A DNA stretch of 56,991 nt from Micractinium sp. NFX-FRZ (Eukaryota > Chlorophyta > Trebouxiophyceae > Chlorellales > Chlorellaceae), in NCBI GenBank assembly GCA_029339195.1, contig JAPTJF010000409.1, forward strand, positions 1 to 56,991. Reading direction: 5' to 3'. Positions within the stretch are counted from its first letter, which is position 1. Each line of letters begins with the position of its first letter. Under the pieces are notes generated by a model. It was not told where the DNA came from. It was given only the letters and a program-made list of their open reading frames with translations, and did no database searches. The position numbers and the translations under genes were made by a program. Of the stretch, positions 20,324-31,306 are shown piece by piece.

Positions 20324-23300
20324 TCAGGAGGGCCCACGGACCTGCGCTATCAATGCGCGCGCCGCATTAGCGCTGGATGCGCTGCCTGCCTCCTTGTTCC
20401 GCACCGCCCGCATGTAGGACGGGCCCAGCAGGCCGGTGGCGGGCAGTTTCAGGCTCATGACGGCGATGTTGACGTCCAGAAAGTCGGCCACCTGCCTGCC
20501 CTGGGGGCGCCACTTCTGGATGACTGCCACGCGGATGAAGCCTGCATGCAAGGGAGGGCGAGCATCAGCTTCAGCACACTTCCGCAATAATGGCACTTGG
20601 GCGGCAGTGATGCCACTTCGCGAGACATGCGCATGCACGGCCCCAGCTGGCCCTGGCTTGGCTTGGGCATGCCACCTGTCGGCACCAGGCCAGCCACCCA
20701 GACACTGCCTCCCCTGCTACCCGTGATCCCACCTGCTTCAATGACAACGCGCCCGTGCCTGCCTATCGCCGCCGGTGCAGCGGTGATGGCAATGCCTGCC
20801 CCAACGGTGGCCGCGTCGGCGACGGGCCTGTCGTTAGCTGTGGCCAGCAGCCGCCAGATGCCCTTGTCCGACGGCATGGGAGGCAGCAGCTCCACATACA
20901 CCTTGGTGCCGGCACTGATGAACTCAAAAGTGCGCATGTAGGTCGTGCCAGGAATGCGTGTGCCAGAGGCAAACTGCAACAGGGGGGGAGGGCAGGGCAG
21001 GTGAAAGGCGGGGCTCAGCGCTGTTACACAGTATATACAGCTGCAGCTGCCCACACTCCCTGGCAAGGCACGTAGGTGGTGTGAGGGCGGGGCTATAGCA
21101 GTTTGGTGCCAAGCGCTTGTGCCCGGGTGGAGCAACGCCGGGGCCAGCCCATGTGCAGGCCAGAGGCACAGCGTCAGAGGAGCAGCAGGCACAAGGCCCT
21201 GTATGGTGCTTGTGTATACACGGCACATATGGCTATGTACTGCACCACCCCAGCCCCTCTCACAAACAGCCCACCTGCGTGCTCAAGCTGAACTGCTGCC
21301 GGGGAGCGCCCAGCACCTCCTTCCAGGTGCCCGGGGCGCCGTGGTAGTCGAACTGGGAGCCGTCAAAGCCCTGCACTCGTTCGTTCGGCAGGGTGCGGCG
21401 GTGTCCGAGGGGAGGAAGCGTTGGTGCGCTGGGTACAGCTTAGGGTGCCTGGCCTGGGCGGAGGCACATCCACAGGCGCCCCATGAAGCACGCCAGAGAT
21501 GCTGCAGCGTGCAAGCACCGCCGTTGCACAGCTGCGCCGCTATTGCAAGCGCCCCTGCTCGTGCATGGGCAGTTGGAGCGCAGGTGCACAGCACAGTACA
21601 GCAGCAGTACGGCAGTACGGCAGTACCATGCCTCACCTCAAAGTGCGGGTCTCCCCAGCCCATGGCCGTCTTGGCTGGCGGCGGAGGGGGCGGCGGCGGC
21701 GGCTGCAGCACAACCACGCTCACGGCTGAAGCGCACACATTCAGTGCTGGCTGCCGCATTGATATAGCCCTCAGCCAGGCCATAGCCAAGCTGGTGCCCT
21801 CTGCGCCTACCGGTACCGTTACTGTCACAGCCGCCCCTCCGCCACGCCTGCCAGCGACTTCCAAGGTCCACGCACGGCGGGGGCCGAGCGTGGCAAGAAA
21901 TGTGGACACTGCTGCCCTCAATGCCGGCAGCCCAACGGCTGGCCCAAGCTGGGGCACCACGACCAGCACCACCTGCCGCCGCTTGCTGCCGTTGGCTGTG
22001 ACGGTCCCTGTCACGGCGGCAGTGTTGGGGGCTGGGCAGGTGGGGACTAGGGGACGTGGGGGGGGAGGAGGGGTGGGCCTGCAGGCGGCATGGCAAGCAG
22101 ACAGGGTCTGTGTGTTGAGTTGAGCATGTTTGTGGGATCCTGATGTGCATGCTGTGCCGGATCGTATGAGCAGTCGTGAGCACATGTGGCCGGTGACAGC
22201 CTGCACTGCGGCAGCCGTGTGGCTGTTAGCCACACCATGCATCGGCTGAGCAGGGCTGCTCTCCCAAGGTAAGCGTGTTTCGTAGTAAACTACATACATA
22301 GTCTGTGTACTACTTTATTAGACCCAACAGACGGACCTCGGGGGTGGCGGGCGGGGTGGCCGTTTGGCGGCAGGCGCGGTAGGCCTGGGAGGTGGCGGAG
22401 AAGGCTGGGGAGGAGGCGGCCGTGGTGGAGGTGGGGAAGGTCTAGGAGGTGGGGGTGAGGGGCGTGGCGGAGGGGGCGACGGCGGCGGGGGTGAGGGGCT
22501 GGGTGGGGGTGGCGAAGGCGGCGGCGGAGAAGGGCTGGGCGGTGGTGGGGAGGGTGGCGGGGGTGAGGGGCTGGGAGGAGGGGGCGAGGGGGGTGGTGGA
22601 GAGGGGCTGGGCGGGGGCGGGGAGGGGGGTGGTGGAGAGGGGCTGGGCGGGGGCGGGGAGGGGGGTGGTGGAGAAGGGCTGGGCGGGGGGGGAGAAGGGG
22701 GCGGGGGCGAGGGGCTTGGCGGGGGCGGGGAGGGAGGCGGTGGAGAAGGGCTGGGCGGGGGGGGAGAAGGGGGCGGGGGTGAGGGGCTTGGCGGGGGCGG
22801 GGAGGGAGGTGGTGGAGAGGGGCTGGGTGGGGGCGGGGAGGGTGGTGGTGGAGAGGGGCTGGGTGGGGGCGGGGAGGGTGGCGGTGGAGAGGGGCTGGGT
22901 GGAGGTGGGGAAGGCGGCGGTGGAGAGGGACTGGGTGGAGGCGGCGAGGGCGGCGGAGGTGAAGGGCTGGGTGGAGGCGGCGAGGGCGGCGGGGGCGGTG
23001 AAGGTGCCAGGAACTGCGACACAAGGTGGTGGGGCAAGGAGGGCATGGGAGGCCAGGAGGCTTCCCCCGTGTGGTTGCAAGTGTGGCCCACTGCTGCCTG
23101 CCAAGCAGCTGCCTGCCATGCATGCAGCGCCAAATTTGTGTGCCTGCAAGCAGCCAGCCTCAGGACAGGCCTGGCTGGCGCACATGAATCGCTGCACCCT
23201 GCGCCTTTGACCCACTCCAGTAAGCACAGGGGCCTGCCTTGCCCATCACGCAGAGTGCCCACTGCAACGCAACACACGCACTGCTCACTTTCTCTTCTCC

Positions 23301-26300
23301 CCTGCAACCCAACACAATGCTCTCACCACATCAATGGAGGCTGCCGCCCGGGGAACAATGCCTGGCTGGTTTTCGTCGTCATAGAGGCAGACGAAGGCAC
23401 GAAACGTCACTGCGGCGCCGTTTATCAGGGCATCTGGGAGCTCGAACTCGTAGGTGGCTGCAGGACGGGGAGAGGTGGGGCAGGGCGGCTGAGGTTAGCT
23501 GAGGGTCGGTTGGTCGGCAATTGCAAGTGGGCAGGCTAGGCGGCGGTGAGGGGTCCGGGCAGCTGAGGGGCGGTCAGTGAAAGGGTGCCATGTCAATTGG
23601 GTTGCACCCAGCACTGCGTGTGTTTTAACCACCGTGCCCGCCACCCCTCACTCCTTCTCGCAACCCGGAATCCTCGCTGGAGCCTCCCAAGATCAGCTGC
23701 CACCCTGCCCTCCCTGGCACACAGTGCCAGCGTGGCACGCGCTGGCGTGCTGAGCCCACCTTCATAGAACTGGGTGGTAGGGTCCCATGTCACGTTGACT
23801 GCAGGGCACGAAATTGTCAACGCAAAAACGCGGGTAAGGAAGTAACCGTGTGATCAACCCCACGCTGTTGTTGAGCCGGGGCTGCCAAAGCTGCTCGGCT
23901 GCCAGGCCGCCCGCCTGGCACCAGTGGCACAGGGGCACGTTGCGATGAATCAGACAGAGTTGACACTACAAGAGCCACTTCACAGGCAACCTTCTCGGCC
24001 AGACCACCCACCTGGTTGCACTAATGGCTCGCTTGCATTGTAGTCGGTGCTTTGGCAGGGAATGATGCCGCAGTTGATCACCTGAGGGATGAGCAGGATG
24101 GAGCAGGCAGTGAGAGCCCCGAGGAGCATGTTATGGGGAGCGCACAGCTGAAGTTTGAAAAGTGCAGCATGCAGAGCTTTCATGGACGGCGTCTGGGTGG
24201 CGGTTTGCATGGCAGCACAGGGAGAATGGTCGCCAGGAAGGGCGGGCTGACATGCTGGCGTAGCACGCGCGCAGCCGCCGCTGCTGCAGCAGCAGCAGTG
24301 GAAGCAGCAGCAGCAAGGCGGAAATCGGAAGGCCGCCCCCTGCTCACCTGGGCCGGCCAGTTGTTTGGTGCCAGCAAGGCGTGCTGCCCTTTGATGCGGC
24401 ACCTGGCCACAACCTGTGGGTTGGAAGCAATCAATTCAGTGATTGGTTGCGACGTCGTTCTGAGGCAAGAGTGTGCGGGCAAGGCGGCGCGTAAGCCGCC
24501 GCCTGTGGCAGTGCAGCTCGTGAAAGGTATGTGATGTAACGTAAGGACGGGCAGGGGGCAGGGCAGCAGCCAAGCTGCTCAGGCCACGGATGCAGCGCGA
24601 GTGCAAAGCGAGCCGGCTGGAAGCCACCCGTTGACCGGCACAGCATGCGTAAGCCGGGACTTTAGCGGTGCAGGGCTACGTACCGGCAGGACGTTGGCCC
24701 GCGGTGCCCAAATCACACCCAGCTCGGAATCCATCGCCTCTGTCTCAATGAGTGCGGTTCCTGCCCCCGCAAAAGAGGCCGCTGGCGGCGGCGGCGGGGG
24801 AGAGGGCGGCGGAGGGGAGGGCGGCGGGGGGGAGGGCGGCATGGGCGGCGGGGAGGGCGGTGACGGGGCAGGGATTGGTTGCTCCTGCGGCGCAGGGAGG
24901 CAGCCATGATGTGTCAGTAGTGCACCTGCCCAGCCCGCAGGTGGCACACAGGGTGCAAAGCATGGTCCCCCGAGGCAGCCGCCCACACCGGCTCAACCCC
25001 CATCCTCCTCTCGCCCCATGCACCTGCGCCCCCCACCCATTAGCGGCACTCACCAAAGTGAAGCTGGATCCCGCACGGTCCTGCGCCAACAAGGGGTCCC
25101 CCCCGCACAGGTAGAAGCACTTGATGTAATAATACGAAGTGGATCCCTGCGATGGGTGAGAGAGAGCGTGGGGGTGGGGTGGCGGCAGGTGAGAGGGGCT
25201 GCATTGGGGCAGGCTGTGCTGTGCTGTGAGCATTTGCCCGCTGGGTGCGGCTGGCTTGAACCTGCAGTGTGGGGCGGGGGCAGGTCCGCAAAGCGGGAGG
25301 GGAGGGGTCCCAGGGGCGCGCGCCCACCCTGGGCTGCGCCGGCACAGCGCAGCACCGCACGTGGTGACTGCCCACCTTCCAGGCAGCCGGAATGGTCGTC
25401 TCGTAATATGCGCTGTATTTCTTGGGGGTGCCCGTGTAATTGACGGGGCCTGCAGCAGGGACGAGGCGTGGAGGGCAAACTCAGGGGGGTGCTGGTTGGC
25501 ACACTGTGCTGGGCACACTGTGCTGGGCACACTGTGCTGGGCACACTGTGCACCGGGTGGCAGAGGTGGGAGACAGGGGGGCACCTCTCGGAAGCTGAGG
25601 CACCCCCCCGCCCCGCTGGCGCCATGTGGATCCCGGCCAGGCTGCAGAAGCAGGTCGCTGACAGGCTGCTTACTGCCCTTCCCCATTTTGCCAACCACCC
25701 ACGCAGCTGAGCAGGCCGACGGCCTGCCGCCTCTCAGCCTGCGTGCCCCGCACTGCGAGGAATGCAGGCGAGTTGTGCGGGTGCTCCCCTGGCCGGCCAT
25801 CTCACCCACAGGCTCCATGTAGCAGTGCGGCTGCTCAGAGGAGCAGGGCCTGGAAACGACTTGCTGGTAGCCGGGGAGGGCGGCGCTGTTGCAGGAGGAG
25901 GTGCCGCACAGGTAGAGGGCGGCGCGCCAGCGGGTGGGGTCCTGGGAGGCGCCGGTGCCCGACATAGCGCACGTGGCAGACACCTGTGGGCACGGCGGCG
26001 GGCATATGAGGGGCACGGTACATGGCTGTTGGTTTGAGAGGCTGCTGGCAGCAGCATGCCAGTCCAATCAGCATGGTGATGGTCGCCTGGTGTGGGCCGG
26101 ATCAGGAGGCTGGGTGTTGTGCCCCCTCTGGTCACAGGCAGGGAATGTGCACGGGGCGCTTGCCAACTGGCACGCACACGGCACGGCGTGCCGGTCAGGG
26201 GTTTGGCCCCTGGGCTGCCCGGGGCGCAGCACGCACCGGGAATGTGTTGTCCCAGTTGGGCACATATCTGCCTGCAAATAGCGCGGGCATGAGAGCATGA

Positions 26301-26563
26301 GTGTTGGGTTCCGTGGGTACACGTGCGGGGCGGCGGCAGTGGCGGCAGCGGCGGCGGTCACGTGCCGGCCGCCCCTCACCCAGTGCGTCAGTGAGCGCCG
26401 AGTATATGCTCATAGTTGCCGTGCCGACGATCGCCTGAGTCCCATTCTCCACGCAGGTGGAGGCCTCGACGAAGGGCAAACACCCGGCCATCCCGCACAG
26501 CAGCAGCGCCGCAGCTCCAGGCAGCGTGCATCTTCTACTGCGGCTTCTACTGGCCGGCGGCAT
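20324..26563 (-). CDS. Secreted proline-rich wall/matrix protein A with GDPHF (VWD-like) module
   Basis: Fifteen exons in order of transcription: 26563-26380, 26271-26237, 25983-25806, 25449-25376, 25146-25054, 24884-24684, 24413-24348, 24081-24012, 23798-23760, 23457-23327, 23013-22337, 22078-21637, 21370-21275, 20973-20733 and 20541-20324. They give 914 residues. There is an N-terminal hydrophobic signal peptide (cleavage near 34). Residues about 35-357 form a Cys-bearing region with RWRAALYLCGTSSC, YYYIKCFYLCGGDP, ELGVIWAP and NNWPAQ motifs shared with genes B and C. A hinge of Pro/Ser sits at 190-220. About 360-583 is a rod of twelve-residue SPSPPPPSPPPP repeats. A module shared with the end of B follows, then GWGDPHFEGFDGSQFDYHG, typical of extracellular VWD-like modules, and a beta-rich end. 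An in-frame stop at 22318-22320 would end a short form if intron 11 were retained. Presumed cell-wall or matrix protein; the exact role is unknown. Confidence 0.82.
22340..23013 (-). repeat. 36-base repeats encoding the SPSPPPPSPPPP rod of protein A
   Basis: More than a dozen imperfect 36-base units in the large exon 11. The opposite strand is open as a Gly/Glu-rich shadow frame. Confidence 0.85.
25496..25553. repeat. Short tandem repeat (about 15 bases, four copies)
   Basis: Units of GGCACACTGTGCTGG in succession in intron 3 of wall gene A. Confidence 0.85.
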
Positions 26564-27787
26564 GTCTCTACCCACTGGCCGCCGGTCGTCGTGAACAGAT
26601 CTGTGCGCGGAATGTCTCTTCCCGCCCCCTCCAGAAGTTGTAGCTCGCCGACAGACGATGGCGAGTTCTTCTGAACAGTGGGCGGTGAATGCCGAGCACA
26701 AGGGTGCCCGGAAGGCCGTCGGGGTGTGGGCGACCGCCGCTTCCTCACCGCCCAGAAGACCTGCGCCCGTCTCGAGTACGCTCACACAAATTTGGGTTCG
26801 GACTTCATGTGCTCAACGTGTGTATCCGTGAGCAGTAAAGTGCCGCGCGGGCCCTGTAGCTGTTTCAGGGCAATGCCCACCCCAGAGTTACCAAGGGAAC
26901 CTCCGAACCTGCACCGAGCTGGAACCTTCAGGCACCCTTCAAGCATGAGGCAGGGCAGGGCCTCCCTGCCCATCAAACATTCCTCTGATGCTCATGTTCC
27001 TGCCCCATCCTGCTCCCAGATGGCCAGGAGGAAACCTTACCGCTCGAGCGAAAGGGAACTTGACTCTCTCTGCCTACTTCATGCATGCTGCGCAGCGGGA
27101 AGCGTCGGCGCATGAGCGCACTGCATGCGTGTTGGCCAATCGCATGCTCGGAGGAACTGTGGGGATGCCTCCGACATGTTGGCTGCAAGACTTGCTTCAG
27201 AGGCTCTCCGTGACCCGCCAGCTGGGCAGTGCATGACACCAACCTGCAGGTGCACCGGCTGCTGGCAGGGCAAGCATGCTGCGGCAGGGCCGCCCGCACG
27301 CGGCGCCGGCGTGCGGGGGCGTGCGGGAATGCTTTTGGAATTCAGACGTGCACGAGGAAGCTGTAACACGACACATCGGCCCAGGTTCACAGCAAAGGAA
27401 GTGAACATGTGAGGAGCAGGTTTGCAGAGGGAGAAGAGCAAGAGCAAAAACAGAAGTGCAGGGACAAGCTGGTGCCTGCTGGGGCGACGCAGCGACGGCA
27501 CAGCTCAATAGTGAGCAAGCGGCCGGGCCGGCTCCATACTTTACCATTGCGCCCATAGCGTTATATCTACAGGCTGTGTGTTGCAAGTAGGAGCCATGCA
27601 TATTGTGACTCGGAGAACCCATTGCATGAGTGTGGCGGAAACGGCAGCCGCTGCCAGCAAGGCGCCGCCCAGGTGGACATTTTGGTCAAGGGCTACAGCG
27701 CTGCGCCCAACGGCATCTCCTGCGGGTGCAAGAGGACATGGGATCGCTTTCTCAGCGTGTGGCGTGGTGATCAGAAGCGCAGCGGCA
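26564..27787. promoter_or_regulatory. Divergent intergenic region between wall gene A and SEC3
   Basis: About 1.2 kb holding both promoters. Open frames on both strands exist but have no splice context or family resemblance. A TATAT element near 27560 is possible but unconvincing. Confidence 0.4.
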
Positions 27788-30700
27788 ATGAGCGCGCTGC
27801 TCAAGGACCTGGAGGAGCTCTTCGCGCACAGCGAGCAGCGTGTACTTGCGGCTTTTGTGGTGCGCACCGTCCGGAACGGCCCGCCGCTGCGCAGCCGAAA
27901 GGGCACCCGCGCGCCGCACCCACACCTGTCCCCTGTGCCCTGCAGGCAGTGAAATGCGATCCCACATCGGCCGGTGGGCGGTCGCGCCGGGCGCTGCCCA
28001 AGGTGAGCCCCTTGCTTGCCTCGCCGCGTGCCACCTGCCGCCACCTGCCGCCAGCCGCCACTGGGGATCCGTCGCCTCGCTGCCCTCCTGTGCATGCAGC
28101 CGACGGGCAAGCCGCGGGTGATTTGCCTCACTGCCAAGCGTCGCACCAAGAAGCGGGGTTTCAAGGGCACGCTGCATGTGTGCAAGCTGTCTCAGGGGCG
28201 CTACCAGGTGTGCCGGCGGCAGCAGCAGCAGGGTGCGCGCTGGCGGGTGGGGAGGCACGCAGCTGGCCACCACTCAAGAGTCCTTCACCCCAGCCTCCCG
28301 GGCCGTACATACAGTGCGAAGTTTATGCTCCTGCGGAGAAGCCAGAGTGTGGCCCTGCCCTGCTCTGACTGTACTTGCGCGCGCCCCTGGTCGCCCGCCC
28401 CCTGCCGCTGCCCCCTGCCTGCTCATCGACGCGCACACGTGGAGCCCGCATGCCCCCGCCCTGCGCAGGTGCGCAAGAGCGTGCGCCTCAAGCTGCTCAC
28501 GCGCATCGAGGCCTTCATCGACTCGCCAGGCCAGCAGGAGTACTTTGAGCTGACTTTCCTGCAGGTGGGAGGGGGGAGGCCTGGGTGTGAGGCGGGCGCC
28601 GCTGGTGGTGGGGCCATGACAGGGGCTGCGCAGTTACGCACGTGGGTGCTGCACGTGGGTGCTGCACGCACTGTTGGCGTGGTGCGTGCTTGCGCAGCGC
28701 TGCTGCGACCGTGCCGCTGGGTGGCGTCCTGCGCTGTGCTGCTCTGCCTTGCATTGTACCACCCGCCACACCACGCCTGCCGTGCCACGCCTCTTCTCAC
28801 CCATGCAGCGCCTCTGGTGGTGGACTGTTCTTCCCTGTCTTGTTCCCACCCGCACCCTGCTGCCGCAGTGCCCCTGCCCTGCGTCTCGAACCGCCTGCTA
28901 TGTGCAACCCCATGCATGCAGCGGGGCTTCACATCCGGCGAGGGGCGGCTGGCGTTTGAGGTGCGCAGCGCGGCGGTGCGATTGGAGCTGCTGGGCACGC
29001 TCTACACCTTCTGCAGGCAAGAAGGCACCCCTGCTTGAGCTTCGGAATGTTTGTGTGAAGGATCAGGAGTGTGGTTCACCCTTATGGTTCACCCAGCGTT
29101 GGCTGCTGCACCAATGTATGCTGCCGTCAATTGCTGGTGGTGCATGTTCTTCATGCGTGCAGCTCCCGTGGCATGTGGCCAACTGGCTGGCCTCCTGCTG
29201 CATCACAAGCTGCCCATCTGCCGTATCTTGGTGCACAGCACTTTGAATCCCGCCTGTCGCCGCTTGCCCTGCCTCCCGTGGTTGAGGCGGCTGCCGTGCG
29301 CTGCCGTGCGCTGCAGGGCGCACGAGAAGCAGGCGCCGCAGGTGGCGGGGATCGACATTTCGGAGCTGGAGAGCTCGGCTGCGCAGTACAACAAGCAGGT
29401 GAGGCAGCGGTACAGGGGCAGTACATGGGAGTACCGGAGGCGAGGGGAGGGATGGGTGGGTGGTCGGGGGATGACATTTCTGATGTTTTCCAGGGCTTGG
29501 CGGTGCAGTGCCACAAGTTGGCATTGCTGTGGGGCCCCTCGCTCAGCTGTTTCAGCAGGGGCACAGCGGCACAAGAGCGGGCCCCCAACTGCCGCTTAAG
29601 TAAGACGAGCAGCTGGCCGCGTGGCAGGCTGCCGCACCCCAAGCAGCGTCGGCATGCAGTCAGGCAGGCGTGGCTATTCGGCAGAGAGCACGCCAGCAGC
29701 TGTCCCTGCCTTGTCTAGCCACCTGAGTCTCCTGCCTGTCGCTGTGGCATGTGCATGCAGGTGGCGGACCAGGCTGTGGGGCAGACGGCCCGGGCGCTGC
29801 TCAAGGAAGCGGTGCGGGGGGATGCCCCTGCCGCTATTGCTGATGAGGACGTGGATGACGTCAGCAATCCTCTGTGGGGGCAGCGAGAGGACAAACAGAT
29901 TCAGGTGGGGCGAGGCGGCGGGGTGTTTGTGCTGTGTGGATCAGGGGCCCGAGTGGGTAGGCTGGTTCATGTACGCTCCTGGTGGGGCCCCATGGGCAAC
30001 CAGCCGACCGTTTGCAGGCAGGCGGGTGCAGCCGTGTTGCCCACTTGCTGCCGCTTCTCGTGCTACAGCGCCCCCATGCCGCCGCCGCCGTGCACCAGGT
30101 TCACCTCGAATGCCCGCACCCTGCCTGCCCCCCTGGCCTCCCTGCCCTCCTCCCTCAGTCCCTGCTGGAGATGGTGTCTGGCGGGGCTGCCACCATGGAG
30201 GAGCTGCAGCAGCGCCTCAAAACGGAGCTGGCTGCCCTGGAGGTGCGGGGGTGGGGCAGGGGGGTAGCGCTCGCAGGGTGGGTGATGGGCCAGGGAGCCA
30301 GGGCTCTAGGGCAAGAGCTGCAGCAGCGGCTGGACAGCGCTGTCTTTGCCAAACACACTGCTTTGTGCGCTGCCCACCCCAGTACGCCTCTGGTGCTCGA
30401 CGTCCTGGAGAATGGGGGCAAGGCGCGGGGCAAGGCTCGCTTCAACCCCCCTGTGTTACAACAACCGTGCTCCCGTACCGCCCCGCTCCCCTGCTCAGGA
30501 CGCCTGTTGTGCACGAGGTCCTGGAGAGCGACGGCAAGCGCACTTCCCGCCCTTAATTTATTCTATCACAACAACGTTGCTCCCATGCCGCCTCCCCTCC
30601 CCTGTGGCTCAATCCCCCCAGGATGCCTCTGTGCACGAAATCCTGGAGAACGGCGGGCAGGTGGCGCGGGTGCTGGGGGAGCTGGGGGGCGCCGTTGGGC

Positions 30701-31264
30701 TGCTGGATGACCTGGAGCAGAACCTGGGCATCTTTGACGCCAAGCTGCGGCACATGCGGGAGGACATTGCGGGTGGGTCTTGGGACAAGAGCGAGGGGTG
30801 GGGGAGGGAGGGGAGGATGTTGGGTGACCTGGAGCAGAAGCAGACCTGGAGCAGAAGATGAGGAACTTCGGTGCCCAGTTGCCAAGGTCCTGCAAGTGTT
30901 GGAGGACATCGAGGGCAAGATGTGCACACCTTAAAACAACAACCAACCCTGGTGTGGTCATGCCGCCGCCATTTGAGGGCCTCTTCCCCCCAGCCGCAAC
31001 AGCCAGCCGGGGCTCCAGCCCCGCAGGGCAGCGCCGAGCTGCACCCCCCGGCACTAGCACACCTTACGAACCCCACCTGTGTCGGCGCTCCATTCTTCAT
31101 CCCCCTGCCCGAAGCCATTGAGGACCGCAACAACCAGCTGGAGCTGCACTCCCGCAACAACGCCCAGCTGGTGGGTGAGCTGGAGGCGCTGGTGGCCCGA
31201 CTGACGCTGCCAGAGGGGGCGGAGCGCGCGCTGACGCCGCGCGACATCACCGCCGCCAAGTGAG

Positions 31265-31306
<42 letters not shown>

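Noticed and set aside
22364..23539. Long plus-strand Gly/Glu-rich open frame of 391 codons
   Set aside because: It is the antisense shadow of the SPSPPPP repeats in wall gene A; low complexity keeps the strand free of stops.
25496..25553. Possible CRISPR-like array
   Set aside because: The repeats are contiguous, about 15 bases, without spacers; an ordinary minisatellite in an intron of a eukaryotic gene.
27079..27501. Minus-strand frame with a hydrophobic N-terminus (LVPALLFLLLLFSL)
   Set aside because: It looks like a signal peptide, but the rest has no conserved feature and the frame lies in a divergent promoter region without other support.
28870..28950. B-box-like GGTTCGAGAC on the minus strand
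   Set aside because: No A-box or tRNA stems around it; isolated match.
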